Assembly: GCA_035934235.1 (NCBI GenBank)
Contig: DASYYB010000014.1
Span: forward strand, 1 to 64,000
From: REEB95 sp035934235
GTDB lineage: Bacteria > Pseudomonadota > Alphaproteobacteria > ATCC43930 > CGMCC-115725
Reading direction: 5' to 3'
Length of the DNA stretch: 64,000 nt
Shown in pieces: positions 39,214 to 48,341 of this stretch. Every line of letters starts with the position of its first letter. Positions within the stretch are counted from its first letter, which is position 1. The translations under genes were made by a program, and so were the position numbers. The notes under the pieces were generated by a model. That model was not told the DNA's origin, did no database searches, and was given only the letters and a program-made list of their open reading frames with translations.

Positions 39214-39798
39214 ATGGCAGAGCCGCGCAAAGCGCGCAAGCTTCCGCGCCGGATGACGGCCGAGCGGCTGGAGAACATCGCGCTCCATTATCTCGGCCGC
39301 TATGCCAGCTCGAGCGGCAATTTGCGACGCGTGCTGATGCGCCGCGTCCAGCGCGCTGCCGCCGTGCACGGCGACGATCCGGCCGATGGCGCGCGCCTGG
39401 TCGATGCGCTGATTGCGCGTTTCCAGCGCTCGGGCCTGATCGACGATCGCGCCTATGCGACGCAGAAGGCGGCCAGCCTGCAGAGGCGCGGCGCGTCGCG
39501 CTTCGGCATCCGCGGCAAGCTGCGGCAGAAAGGCGTCGAAACCGATCTGATCGTCGACGCCATGGCAACGCTGGACGAAAGCGGCTCCGGCGCGGGCGAA
39601 CTCGCTGCCGCTTGTGCGTTGATCCGCAGGCGGCGGCTCGGTCCTTATCGCGCGGCGGGTCAGCGCGCGGCGATGCGCCAGAAGGATTTGACGACGTTGG
39701 CGCGCGCGGGTTTCAGCCTCGACGTCGCGCGTCGCGCGTTGGCCGCGCCCGACCGCGCCACGCTCGAAGCCTGGGGCCGCGGCGAAGCCGAGGATTGA
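39214..39798 (+). CDS. recX: Regulatory protein RecX
   Basis: Modulator of RecA filaments. The 194-residue, basic, helical protein shows RecX three-helix repeats: LENIALHYLGRYASSSGNLRRVLMRRV, LVDALIARFQRSGLIDDRAYATQKAASLQRRGASRFGI and LAAACALIRRRRLGPYR. recA is not in the window. It diverges from the ABC permease (68-nt gap) and converges with the MscS gene (7-nt gap). Confidence 0.92.
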   Translation: MAEPRKARKLPRRMTAERLENIALHYLGRYASSSGNLRRVLMRRVQRAAAVHGDDPADGARLVDALIARFQRSGLIDDRAYATQKAASLQRRGASRFGIRGKLRQKGVETDLIVDAMATLDESGSGAGELAAACALIRRRRLGPYRAAGQRAAMRQKDLTTLARAGFSLDVARRALAAPDRATLEAWGRGEAED

Positions 39799-39805
39799 AC
39801 GCCGA

Positions 39806-42076
39806 TCAGTCGGATTTGCGCGCTTTCGTCCCGTTGCGTACGCGTGTTGCCGCCGATCCTTCCGCATCGTCGCCGAAATAGATCGTGCGCGCGGGGAACG
39901 GCATGTCGATGTCCTCGCGCTCGAACGCCAGCTTCATGCGGCGGTTGAATTCGCGGCCGACGGCCCACTGACGGATCGGCTGGGTCTTGATTCGTACCAG
40001 GAGGATGACCGCAGAGTCGGCGAAGCGGTCGACGCCGACGACGTCGAGCGGTTCCAGGATCCAGCGGGTGAACGGCTTTTCCTTGCGCATCTCTTCGACG
40101 ATCGCGGCGAGAACCTTGACGACGCGGTCGGTGTCCTCGCGATAGCCGACGCCGACATTGGCGACGTAATACGAATAGTCCTTGGTCAGGTTCTGGATAA
40201 CCTTGACCTCGCTAAACGGCACGGACAGCAGCGAGCCGTCTTGCGCGCGCAACTTGATGGTTAGGATCGACATTACCTCGACCACGCCGGAATGACCGCC
40301 GCCCAGATCGATCACGTCGCCAACAGCGAACGTGTCGTCGACCAGGACACCGATGCTCGTCAGCAGGCCTTTGACGATCGATTGCGACCCGAAGCCAGCG
40401 ATCAGGCCGAACACGCCCGCACCCGCAAGCAGCGCGCCGACATTGATGCCGAGTGTGCCGAGCACCGTGAAGACCACGATGATGCCGATGATCACGACCG
40501 CGACGATGCGCAGAAACGGCACCATGGTTCGCGCCCGTGCCCGCTGCCGGCTGTCGTCCTCGAGCCGCAGCATGCGACTTTCGATCGCCAGGACAAACGC
40601 TTCCCAGGCGACGATCGCGGCCGCGATCACGATGGCGATGCTGGCGAGACTGCCGACGGCCGAACTCGTAGCCGCCGCCTGGACCCAAATGAATGCGTCG
40701 ATTCCCCACGCCTGTAGTAGCGCCAGCACGGCCACGGCGTAAATCGCCAGCGACGCCAAGGTCGTCAAAATCGGAAGGTAGCGGTTCGTCCGGCTTTCGA
40801 GGGTGGGAAACCGGGCCTTGAGCTCGGGCTTGATCGCGAATCCATGTTCGCTCGCGCGATTGACGAATTGCACCGCCAGGGCCGCGGCCAGCACGACGAC
40901 CACGCTCAACAGCGTTGCGCGCAGCAAAACCAGGAAACCGCCTTCGATGTGCAGCACCGATACGCCGAACGTGCCGACGACCACGATGATCGCCAGGATG
41001 TGCCACACCGCGGCCAGACGCTGGCGCAGCAGCCGCCAGCCGCGCCCGCGACCGCTCACGGGTTCGCCCGAGCCGCGCATCCAGGTCGCGACCGTCGTCC
41101 GGTTCTGTAGAACGAAGATGACCGCCAGGATGCCGAGCACGAGCACGACGATGCGCAGCAGGATGGCGTAGATCGCGCCCGGCACGCTCAGCCACCAGCC
41201 GCAACCGGCGACGGCGAAGCCATAGAGGCCGAAATTGGCGAACCGCCGGATCCAGATATAGAGGTAGTTGCGGGTTTCCTCGCCGAGCGGGTACAGCGCC
41301 AAAGCGCTCGGCGACAACAGTACCACGCGCGCGGTTGCCGCGACGATGCGCGACCATAGATAGGCGGAAATGACGGTTGTCGCGACCTGTTCGGCGACGA
41401 ACCGTGTCGCGGTCAGCGGCAAGACGAAGAAGGCCACGGCGGCGAACGCCGCGATCGGCAACGCTTCGAATATTGCGTTGATGAGAAGATAGATCAGGCG
41501 CCACGCCAGGGCCTCGCCGGCCCGTGCCCCGAACCGTCGCGCCGGTGCGCGCACCAGAAGCCACACGAGCCAGTCGGCGACGAGCGCCAAGCCGAGGATG
41601 ATCGCCAGCCGCGTCGTGATCTCGTACCAGCGATGACGAGTCTGCTCGTTGCTCGCCTGGTCGCGTATCCACGAGACGATGCGCGGCGCGTCGACGGCGA
41701 CGGTCGCCGCAGCCAGGACCTCGTCACCGATCGCATGGGCGCCGTCCGCCAAGCTGGCGAAGAAATTACGCATCGCATGCGACGGCGAGGTCTTTTGGAC
41801 GCCGCGTTGTGCGGCAATCAAGCCCTGGAGCTCGGTCACCAGTTTCTTGCGCGCGGCCGGATCCTGGATCGCGTTGACGAGATTTTGCAGATCGTCGGCC
41901 GAGACCGGCGAAGCTGTCGCCGTCGCCGTCGCCGGTGTCGCCGGCGCGGCGGCCGGCGGATTAGCGGCAGGCGCCGACGCCGTCTGCGCGAGGGCGCTGG
42001 CGGCCGTCAAACTCGACAGCAGCGCGAGGGTGAGCGCGAGCGCGCGCAAAGGGCGAACGGCGATCAAGACACGCAA
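39806..42076 (-). CDS. Mechanosensitive ion channel, large MscS family (YbiO-like)
   Basis: A 756-residue channel. It has a cleavable signal peptide (ending ASALAQ), an Ala/Pro-rich linker, a periplasmic helical domain, and around ten to eleven hydrophobic segments. The C-terminal MscS module is GALLAGAGVFGLIAGFGSQSIVKGLLTSIGVLVDDTFAVGDVID, followed by the beta domain LSVPFSEVKVIQNLTKD. It protects against hypo-osmotic shock by releasing solutes; the large N-terminal part is of the YbiO/YjeP kind. Confidence 0.93.
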   Translation of the reverse strand: MRVLIAVRPLRALALTLALLSSLTAASALAQTASAPAANPPAAAPATPATATATASPVSADDLQNLVNAIQDPAARKKLVTELQGLIAAQRGVQKTSPSHAMRNFFASLADGAHAIGDEVLAAATVAVDAPRIVSWIRDQASNEQTRHRWYEITTRLAIILGLALVADWLVWLLVRAPARRFGARAGEALAWRLIYLLINAIFEALPIAAFAAVAFFVLPLTATRFVAEQVATTVISAYLWSRIVAATARVVLLSPSALALYPLGEETRNYLYIWIRRFANFGLYGFAVAGCGWWLSVPGAIYAILLRIVVLVLGILAVIFVLQNRTTVATWMRGSGEPVSGRGRGWRLLRQRLAAVWHILAIIVVVGTFGVSVLHIEGGFLVLLRATLLSVVVVLAAALAVQFVNRASEHGFAIKPELKARFPTLESRTNRYLPILTTLASLAIYAVAVLALLQAWGIDAFIWVQAAATSSAVGSLASIAIVIAAAIVAWEAFVLAIESRMLRLEDDSRQRARARTMVPFLRIVAVVIIGIIVVFTVLGTLGINVGALLAGAGVFGLIAGFGSQSIVKGLLTSIGVLVDDTFAVGDVIDLGGGHSGVVEVMSILTIKLRAQDGSLLSVPFSEVKVIQNLTKDYSYYVANVGVGYREDTDRVVKVLAAIVEEMRKEKPFTRWILEPLDVVGVDRFADSAVILLVRIKTQPIRQWAVGREFNRRMKLAFEREDIDMPFPARTIYFGDDAEGSAATRVRNGTKARKSD

Positions 42077-42107
42077 GCTTAACCGTCCGTTCGGCTAGCG
42101 CCAACGG

Positions 42108-42728
42108 TTACAGCAATCCGGCGAGACGCCCGGCGGCCGCTCCCAGGAGTCCGATGCCGGAAATCGCCAGCAGGCCGCCGGAGAACCGCGGCAGCCACGA
42201 CATGCCGATGCGGCGCAGCCACGGTGCCGCCAGACACAGGCTGATCCACCAGGCAAGCGAGCCGGAAAAGACGCCCGCGACCAGGACGCCGATGCTGACT
42301 CTGCCGGATGCTGGATCGAAGCCGATCTGCGTGAAGATCGCGGCGAAAACCAAAATCGTGACCGGATTGGCGATCGCCAGTGCAAACGTCGAGATGAACG
42401 CCGCCGCCAGGCGCTCGTGCCCGACGGGTCTCACCTGGATGGGTCGCGGCGCGATCAGGCCTTTGATGCCGACGATCACCAGGAACACGCCGCCGCCGAT
42501 TCCGAGCGTGTCGCGCCAGGCGAACAGCCAGTCGCGGATGAACGTCAGTCCGAAACCGGCGATCGCGCCGAACGACGCGTCCGCACAGGCGGCGCCAAAT
42601 CCCGACACCAGACCGAAGATCGCGCCTTCGACCACTGTCCGGCGCACGCACAGCATACCCGCCGGCCCAACCGGAACGGCGAGGATGAGGCCGACGACGA
42701 TGCCCTTGGCGAAGGTGAGAAGCAGCAT
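42108..42728 (-). CDS. LysE family translocator (amino-acid exporter)
   Basis: A 206-residue membrane protein with six hydrophobic segments. LILAVPVGPAGMLCVRRTVVEGAIFGLVSGFGAACADASFG and FVSTFALAIANPVTIL-like FISTFALAIANPVTIL are the LysE/RhtB signature; export of amino acids or derivatives is likely, substrate unknown. ATG at 42728 (MLLLTFAKG) fits the family start; the longer frame upstream does not. Confidence 0.9.
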   Translation of the reverse strand: MLLLTFAKGIVVGLILAVPVGPAGMLCVRRTVVEGAIFGLVSGFGAACADASFGAIAGFGLTFIRDWLFAWRDTLGIGGGVFLVIVGIKGLIAPRPIQVRPVGHERLAAAFISTFALAIANPVTILVFAAIFTQIGFDPASGRVSIGVLVAGVFSGSLAWWISLCLAAPWLRRIGMSWLPRFSGGLLAISGIGLLGAAAGRLAGLL

Positions 42729-42808
42729 GGTTCCGGTTTCGGCGCGTGCGCCGCGGACCATAGTCCAGTAGCCCGGCCGAGGACCAGCGCGCCGCGAGGG
42801 CTGGCGTT

Positions 42809-43744
42809 TCAGCCGGCCGCTTGAGTCGGCGTGCGGACGGCGTGCGCCGGCGCGACGGCGAGATCGGCGATCGCGGTCAACGCATGCTGACCGTAGAAAT
42901 TCTCGTCGAAACGATGGCTGCCGATGAAGTGGAGGAACTTGGCCTCGGCACGCGGGCCGCCTGGAAAGAAACAGGCGTAAGCCGGAAACGGCAGGACCAC
43001 CGGCCGCGGCGAATTCGCGGTGACAAAATTGGACGCGCACTGCTCGGTGCCCCAGCCGCGCCAGCCCGCGCCGGTGAGCCGCGACATGATGGCGTCAAAC
43101 TCCTCGAGCCGGTCGCGGCTGAACGCGCCCTTAGCGAAGCCGGTGAAGCCGGACGAGCCGCGCACGTAAAGCAAACGATCGCAGTTCGGATAGCGATCGA
43201 AAGCGCGTTCGGCGACGATGCCTGGTTGCTCACCCGGTATCTTGCGTGCGGCCTCGGCCGCCGCGCGCATGGTCACCAACGGCCAGCCGTCGCTCAACGT
43301 GAACGGCAGGTTGTTGGCGGCGCAATACGCGACCTCGTCGAGCTCGCGGCCGATCGCCAGTGTGTCGCTGTCGACCTGGATGACATAACCGTCGCGCGCA
43401 CGGTCGAGGATATGGACCAGGCGCTCCCAGGTGCCGCCGCGCTGGCAACGTCCGGTGTCGATGGCTTCCAGCGCTTCGATGCGGATGCCTTGGAAATGCT
43501 CGGCAAGCAGGTCGCGCTGCGCCTGCGGCATCGTCTTGGCGACGATCGCGACGACGTTGCCGCGTTGCAGCCGACGGTACAGCGTCTTCATCGCCAGCAG
43601 ATAGAGCTGCACGTCGTCGTCGCCGACCATGCTAACGAAGGTCCACGGCGCTGCGACCAGCCGGACCGGCGGCGTCGCGCGGATGCCGCGGGTGATCCAT
43701 TCGAAACGCCGCGTCCGGATTTGCTTGCGCAATTGATAGAGCAT
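42809..43744 (-). CDS. Glycosyltransferase-like protein of unknown function
   Basis: A 311-residue soluble protein. A DxD-like motif (VIQVDSDTLA, D125 and D127) after a Rossmann-type half (FVSMVGDDDVQLYLLAMKTL...VVAIVAK) looks like a GT-A glycosyltransferase. GWGTEQCASNFV and FPAYACFFPGG occur near the end. No TPR, membrane or signal segment is seen. The start MLYQLRKQIRTRRF at 43744 is chosen; 30 more codons upstream are low-complexity basic. I do not recognise a named family. Confidence 0.65.
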   Translation of the reverse strand: MLYQLRKQIRTRRFEWITRGIRATPPVRLVAAPWTFVSMVGDDDVQLYLLAMKTLYRRLQRGNVVAIVAKTMPQAQRDLLAEHFQGIRIEALEAIDTGRCQRGGTWERLVHILDRARDGYVIQVDSDTLAIGRELDEVAYCAANNLPFTLSDGWPLVTMRAAAEAARKIPGEQPGIVAERAFDRYPNCDRLLYVRGSSGFTGFAKGAFSRDRLEEFDAIMSRLTGAGWRGWGTEQCASNFVTANSPRPVVLPFPAYACFFPGGPRAEAKFLHFIGSHRFDENFYGQHALTAIADLAVAPAHAVRTPTQAAG

Positions 43745-43967
43745 CGCCGCCGATCCTAGCGGCTGGCAGGTTGGAAATTGCTTAAGTCGACGGCGGCGAC
43801 GACGCCCGCCACGGGTGATAAATGCGCCCATCATTAACGCCGATTTTCAGGCATTTAGCGTTGACTTTCACAAGGTTGCCCTCGAAGCTGAGCGTCAATT
43901 AATCAAGCGATAACCAAACAGGGCGCCCGGTCGGACCACACACGCCGGGTACGGGGAACGGAAAAAC

Positions 43968-44699
43968 ATGGCGAAGACGGATTATGCGCGGTTCGGTCAA
44001 ACGCTCATCGATCTGCTTGAACTCGACGTTCCGCCGATAGCGATCAGCTTTGTCGATGCGCAGCCGCCGGACGTCGCACGTCCGGAATGGATCTTGCCGC
44101 CGCCGACCCCGGACGGACGCACGGGAGCGGTCGCCGCCAGCTGCTTCTTCTGGATGATGGCAACACAGCGACGGTTCGCGACGGTCGCGGTCGATCATGG
44201 CAATTGCAGCGTCGGCAGCCTGACACATGGTTTCAAGACGCTCGCCGAAGCGGCGAAAGGCTCCGACGTCGCCAGCCTCGTCGACGCGAATTGGGTCGCG
44301 CCTGAAATCTTTCCCAAGATCACCGCCGTCACGCGCAAGCCTGGCGCGATCGTCTATGGACCGCTGACACAGACGACCCTCCATCCGGACGTGGTCTTCA
44401 TGCGTCTCGACGGAAAGCAGTTGATGGAGGTGCATGCGGCCTATCCCGAGCTTCGATTCGAAGGCAAACCGCAATGCCACATCATTGCAATCGCCAAGGA
44501 AACCGGTGTGCCGGCCGCATCGAGCGGGTGCGCGCTGAGCCGCCAGCATACGGGCATGGCTGATTCGGAAATCACCTTTGCCGTGCCCGGTCACCGGCTG
44601 GCCGAACTGGTCGAGCGACTCAAAAGCGTGCAGGCCGCGGATCTGCGCGTCGCCGTTTACGCCCGCGAGGATGCGGCGCGCTTTCCGGCGATCGCCTGA
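43968..44699 (+). CDS. DUF169 domain protein
   Basis: A 243-residue DUF169 protein. The family pattern is visible: VPPIAISFVD near 21-30, C59 in AASCFFWMMA, C80 in DHGNCSVGS, C170 in KPQCHIIA and C188 in SSGCALSRQHTG, four cysteines that could bind metal or a cluster. Function is unknown; members are found near redox or heme genes elsewhere. ATG at 43968 follows GGGGAACGG. It is followed 77 nt later by a histidine kinase. Confidence 0.85.
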   Translation: MAKTDYARFGQTLIDLLELDVPPIAISFVDAQPPDVARPEWILPPPTPDGRTGAVAASCFFWMMATQRRFATVAVDHGNCSVGSLTHGFKTLAEAAKGSDVASLVDANWVAPEIFPKITAVTRKPGAIVYGPLTQTTLHPDVVFMRLDGKQLMEVHAAYPELRFEGKPQCHIIAIAKETGVPAASSGCALSRQHTGMADSEITFAVPGHRLAELVERLKSVQAADLRVAVYAREDAARFPAIA

Positions 44700-44776
44700 A
44701 CGCGGCGGTCTGCGCGACCGTTGGCTGCGCTTCGTTCGCGCAGCCAGTTGCGTTATGATTTGCTGCAGGGGATTCG

Positions 44777-46516
44777 ATGTCGGCTGATATGGATCGCCGG
44801 GGTGCAAGGGCGCAGGAGCGAAGCCCGTGGCGTCTCGCCGCCATTGACGAACGCGGCTTGGCCGGATGGCTGGTCGCCAATGTCGTTGTCGCCGGTTTGT
44901 ATTTCCTCCTGGGCATCGCGGTTGCCCGGTTTTTCGCCGCCTACGGGCTCTTTCCGGCGCCGATCTGGCTGCCGGCGGGCATCGCCATGGTGGCCGCGAT
45001 GGTCGGCGGTCCGCGCCTCTTCCCCGGCATCTTCCTAGGGTCACTGCTCACCAACGACCTGCTGTTTGCGCCGGCGCTTTACATCACGACGGTGATTTCA
45101 ATCACCAACGGACTCGGTCCGGTGATCGGCGCCGTCGTCTTGCAGCGGCTGCGGCCCCGCAGCGGCCTGTTCACATCGTTTGCCGGGGTGCTCGCTTTTC
45201 TCGTCTGTACGACCTTCCTCAATCCGGCGATCACCGCCACGGGCGGCGCCATCGCCGAGACGCTGGGACACCCCGATCTGTCCCTTTTCTACTCGATCTG
45301 GGTGAACTGGTGGCTTTCCGACAGCGGCGGAACCCTCTATCTCGCACCCGCGCTGATCCTGTGGCTCGGCCTTGAACGGGAACCCGAGTTGCAGATGGCG
45401 GGCGCGCCCGGTGGCTTCAGCCGGCACGATCTGGCGGTATGGGGCTGGATCGCCGTCGTCAGCGTCATTCTCTTTCTGACGCCGCCGTTGCGCGGTACCT
45501 ATATCCGGTCGGCGTTTCCATTCCTGCTCGTCGTGCCGCTGTCGTGGATCGCGCTGCGCATGTCGCTGCGCTCCGCCTATACGCTGGTATCGCTGGTGGC
45601 GATCGTGGCTACCGCTGGCACCGTCGCCGGATTCGGGCCATTTCAGAATCACGCGCTCGCCAATCCGCTCCAGCTCGTCGGCACGTTGGTCGTGCTGCTG
45701 GCGATGAACGTATTGACGATCGTCGCGCTGATGAGCGAGCGGCGCGAAGCCGAGAACGCGAACAAGGTCAAGTCGATGTTCCTGGCGAAGACCAGCCACG
45801 AGCTGCGCACGCCGCTTAACGCCATTATCGGCTTCTCGTCGCTGATTGACGCGCAGACGCGTGAACCGTTGAGCGACAAGAAATACGGTGATTACGCCCG
45901 TCTCATACAGTCGAGCGGCGAGCACCTTCTGGCGCTGATCGACGATTTGCTCGAGATGGCGAAGATCGAAGCCGGCCGGCTGGAATTGCGCGAGGAGCGC
46001 GTGGCGCTGGCGACGGCGATCGAGGACGCGGTCGCGCTGATCGCAATACCGGCGCAAGCGAAGTCGATAAAAATCGCGACCGGCGGGCCGAACGATTTGG
46101 TCGTCAACGCGGACCCCAAGGTCGTGCGCCAGATTCTGCTCAATCTCCTGTCCAACGCGGTCAAGTTCACGCCGGAAGGCGGCGAAATCGGCGTGACGGT
46201 CACGTTGGGCGAGCACGGCGATGTGGTGATCCGCGTTTCGGATACCGGTGTCGGTATTCCTGCGGACTCAATCGAGCGCGTGTTCCATCCGTTCGAGCGC
46301 GTCCGCGGCGACGCGAACCGCAAGATCGAGGGCACCGGGCTCGGCTTGTCGATCACGCGCGGGCTCGTCCGGCTGCACGGTGGCGAGATCACGCTGCAAA
46401 GCCGGGTCGGCGAGGGCACGATTGTCACCGTCGTCCTGCCGGCCGAACGTGTCATCGGCAATGCCCAGGATCGTCGCAAGGACGACGGTTCCCCCACGCG
46501 GCTGGCGACCGGCTGA
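44777..46516 (+). CDS. MASE1-domain sensor histidine kinase
   Basis: A 579-residue membrane kinase. The N-terminal MASE1 domain has about eight hydrophobic helices (roughly 30-315; it includes the LPAGIAMVAAMVGGPRLFPGIFLGSLLTN block). It is followed by the HisKA domain with phospho-acceptor H341 in SHELRTPLNAI, and a HATPase domain with LLNLLSNAVKFTPEGG, VSDTGVGIP and GTGLGLSITRGLVRLHGG. No receiver domain and no response regulator gene is adjacent, so it is an orphan kinase. ATG at 44777 follows AGGGGGATTCG. Confidence 0.93.
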   Translation: MSADMDRRGARAQERSPWRLAAIDERGLAGWLVANVVVAGLYFLLGIAVARFFAAYGLFPAPIWLPAGIAMVAAMVGGPRLFPGIFLGSLLTNDLLFAPALYITTVISITNGLGPVIGAVVLQRLRPRSGLFTSFAGVLAFLVCTTFLNPAITATGGAIAETLGHPDLSLFYSIWVNWWLSDSGGTLYLAPALILWLGLEREPELQMAGAPGGFSRHDLAVWGWIAVVSVILFLTPPLRGTYIRSAFPFLLVVPLSWIALRMSLRSAYTLVSLVAIVATAGTVAGFGPFQNHALANPLQLVGTLVVLLAMNVLTIVALMSERREAENANKVKSMFLAKTSHELRTPLNAIIGFSSLIDAQTREPLSDKKYGDYARLIQSSGEHLLALIDDLLEMAKIEAGRLELREERVALATAIEDAVALIAIPAQAKSIKIATGGPNDLVVNADPKVVRQILLNLLSNAVKFTPEGGEIGVTVTLGEHGDVVIRVSDTGVGIPADSIERVFHPFERVRGDANRKIEGTGLGLSITRGLVRLHGGEITLQSRVGEGTIVTVVLPAERVIGNAQDRRKDDGSPTRLATG

Positions 46517-46658
46517 CGCGGCCGCGACGCCAACGACATTACAGTGAATTAAGTGTCCGCCGCGCTTTTGAACATGCTTGATTCGACGGTGTAAATCGCC
46601 GCAGATGGCGCTCCACCGCACGGCAATTATGCGTACCCCAACCGCAACCGGAGTCCCG

Positions 46659-47591
46659 ATGGCCGAGATGATCGAGGTTCGCGATCTCACGCGTCGGTTT
46701 GGCTCCATCCTGGCGGTCGATCACGTCTCGTTCGCGGTCGGGCGTGGCGAGGTGCTGGGCTTCCTCGGCCCGAACGGGGCGGGCAAATCGACCACCATGA
46801 AGATGGTCACCGGATTCCTCGCACCGACCGAGGGCACCGCCGTGGTTTGCGGCGCGGACATCGTCGCCGATCCGATCGCCGCCAAACGGCACATTGGCTA
46901 TCTACCCGAGGGTGCGCCCGCCTATCCCGACATGTCGCCGCGCAGTTTCCTGCGCTTCATCGCCGAAATTCGCGGTTTCGCCGGCGACGAGGCCAAACGG
47001 CGGATCGAGCTCGCGGTGGCGCGTACCGCGTTGGCGTCGGTGATGGAACAGCCGATCGAAACCCTGTCCAAAGGGTTCAAGCGCCGCGTCGGCTTGGCGC
47101 AGGCGCTACTGCACGATCCGGACGTGCTCATTCTCGACGAACCGACCGACGGGCTCGACCCCAATCAGAAACACGAAGTCCGCACACTCATCCGAGCGCT
47201 CGCGCCGGAAAAGGCGATCGTGATCTCGACGCATCTTCTCGAAGAGGTCGATGCGGTCTGTTCGCGCGCGATCGTCATCGCTGCGGGGCGTCTTCTGGCG
47301 GACGCTACACCGGTCGAACTTGCCGCGCGCTCACGTCTGCACAACGCCGTTCGGGTCAATCTTGCGGCGGGGCACGACGAAGCGGAAACCGCGTTACGCC
47401 GCCTGCCGGGCGTGGCCGCGGTGGAACGGGTCGACGAAGCCGGCGACCGGGCGTTGCTGGTCCTGCCGCGCGGCGGCCAGGCCATCGTCGGCGAAGTCAC
47501 CGACTTGGTGCGCACGGCGGGCTGGGCCGTCCGCGGCCTGAGCGTCGAACGCGGCCGTCTCGATGAAGTCTTCCGCACCATCACAACCTGA
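46659..47591 (+). CDS. ABC transporter ATP-binding protein (GldA/CcmA-like)
   Basis: A 310-residue ATPase: Walker A GPNGAGKST (37-45), signature-like LSKGFKRRVGLAQALL, Walker B VLILDEPTDGLDP and the switch His in STHLLEEV. The C-terminal extension, about 85 residues, is as in GldA-type exporters. Start MAEMIEVRDL at 46659 follows GGAG and fits family starts better than ATGs at 46605 or 46629. First gene of the gldA-gldF-gldG-like run. Confidence 0.9.
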   Translation: MAEMIEVRDLTRRFGSILAVDHVSFAVGRGEVLGFLGPNGAGKSTTMKMVTGFLAPTEGTAVVCGADIVADPIAAKRHIGYLPEGAPAYPDMSPRSFLRFIAEIRGFAGDEAKRRIELAVARTALASVMEQPIETLSKGFKRRVGLAQALLHDPDVLILDEPTDGLDPNQKHEVRTLIRALAPEKAIVISTHLLEEVDAVCSRAIVIAAGRLLADATPVELAARSRLHNAVRVNLAAGHDEAETALRRLPGVAAVERVDEAGDRALLVLPRGGQAIVGEVTDLVRTAGWAVRGLSVERGRLDEVFRTITT

Positions 47592-47598
47592 GGCGCCG

Positions 47599-48333
47599 GT
47601 GCATTCCACGTGGGTCATCTTCCGACGCGAACTGGCGAGCTATTTCACGACGCCGCTGGCGTACGTGTTCATCGTCATCTTCCTGGTCATGGCGGGCGCG
47701 CTGGCGTTCTTCGTCGGTAATTTCTTCGATCGCGGCCAGGCCGATCTGCTGCCGTTCTTCAATTATCATCCGTGGCTCTACCTCGTGCTGATTCCGGCGC
47801 TGGCGATGCGGCTGTGGGCGGAGGAGCGCAAGAGCGGCACGATCGAACTTTTCCTGACGCTGCCGGTCTCCATCACCGCCGCCGTGTTCGGCAAGTTTCT
47901 CGCGGCCTGGGCCTTTGCCGCGATCGCCCTCGCGCTGACCTTTCCGTTCTGGATCACTGTCAACGTGCTGGGCCATCCCGATAACGGTGTGATCCTGGCG
48001 AGCTATATCGGCAGCCTGCTGATGGCGGGGGCGTTCCTGTCGATCGGCGCTGCGCTGTCGGCGCTGACCAAGAATCAGGTCATCGCCTTCGTCATTACCG
48101 CCGCCGCCTGCTTCATCTTCACCGTCAGCGGCTCGCCGATCGTGCTCGGGTTTCTGACGCCGTGGGCGCCGACCGGGTTGATCAATGTCGTCGCGTCGCT
48201 CAGCTTCCTCACGCATTTCAACGCGATCATGCGCGGCGTGATCGAGATGTCCGACGCGGTGTTCTTCGTGTCGGTGATCGCGTTGTTCCTCTACGCCAAC
48301 GCCATCATCGTCGAGCTGAAGAAAGCGGATTGA
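47599..48333 (+). CDS. ABC transporter permease (GldF-like, ABC-2)
   Basis: A permease of 244 residues with about six hydrophobic segments (TPLAYVFIVIFLVMAGALAFFV, WAFAAIALALTFPFWITV, FVITAAACFIFTVSG and others). It belongs to the ABC-2/GldF type that pairs with GldG-like auxiliary proteins. A GTG at 47599 after TGAGG gives the start HSTWVIFRRELASYF expected for the family; the ATG at 47563, inside the ATPase gene, would add 12 residues. Confidence 0.86.
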   Translation: MHSTWVIFRRELASYFTTPLAYVFIVIFLVMAGALAFFVGNFFDRGQADLLPFFNYHPWLYLVLIPALAMRLWAEERKSGTIELFLTLPVSITAAVFGKFLAAWAFAAIALALTFPFWITVNVLGHPDNGVILASYIGSLLMAGAFLSIGAALSALTKNQVIAFVITAAACFIFTVSGSPIVLGFLTPWAPTGLINVVASLSFLTHFNAIMRGVIEMSDAVFFVSVIALFLYANAIIVELKKAD

Positions 48334-48341
48334 AGCCGGCG

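Noticed and set aside
43745..43967. Promoter in the gap before the DUF169 gene (TTGACT near 43862)
   Set aside because: No acceptable -10 hexamer lies 16-18 nt downstream.
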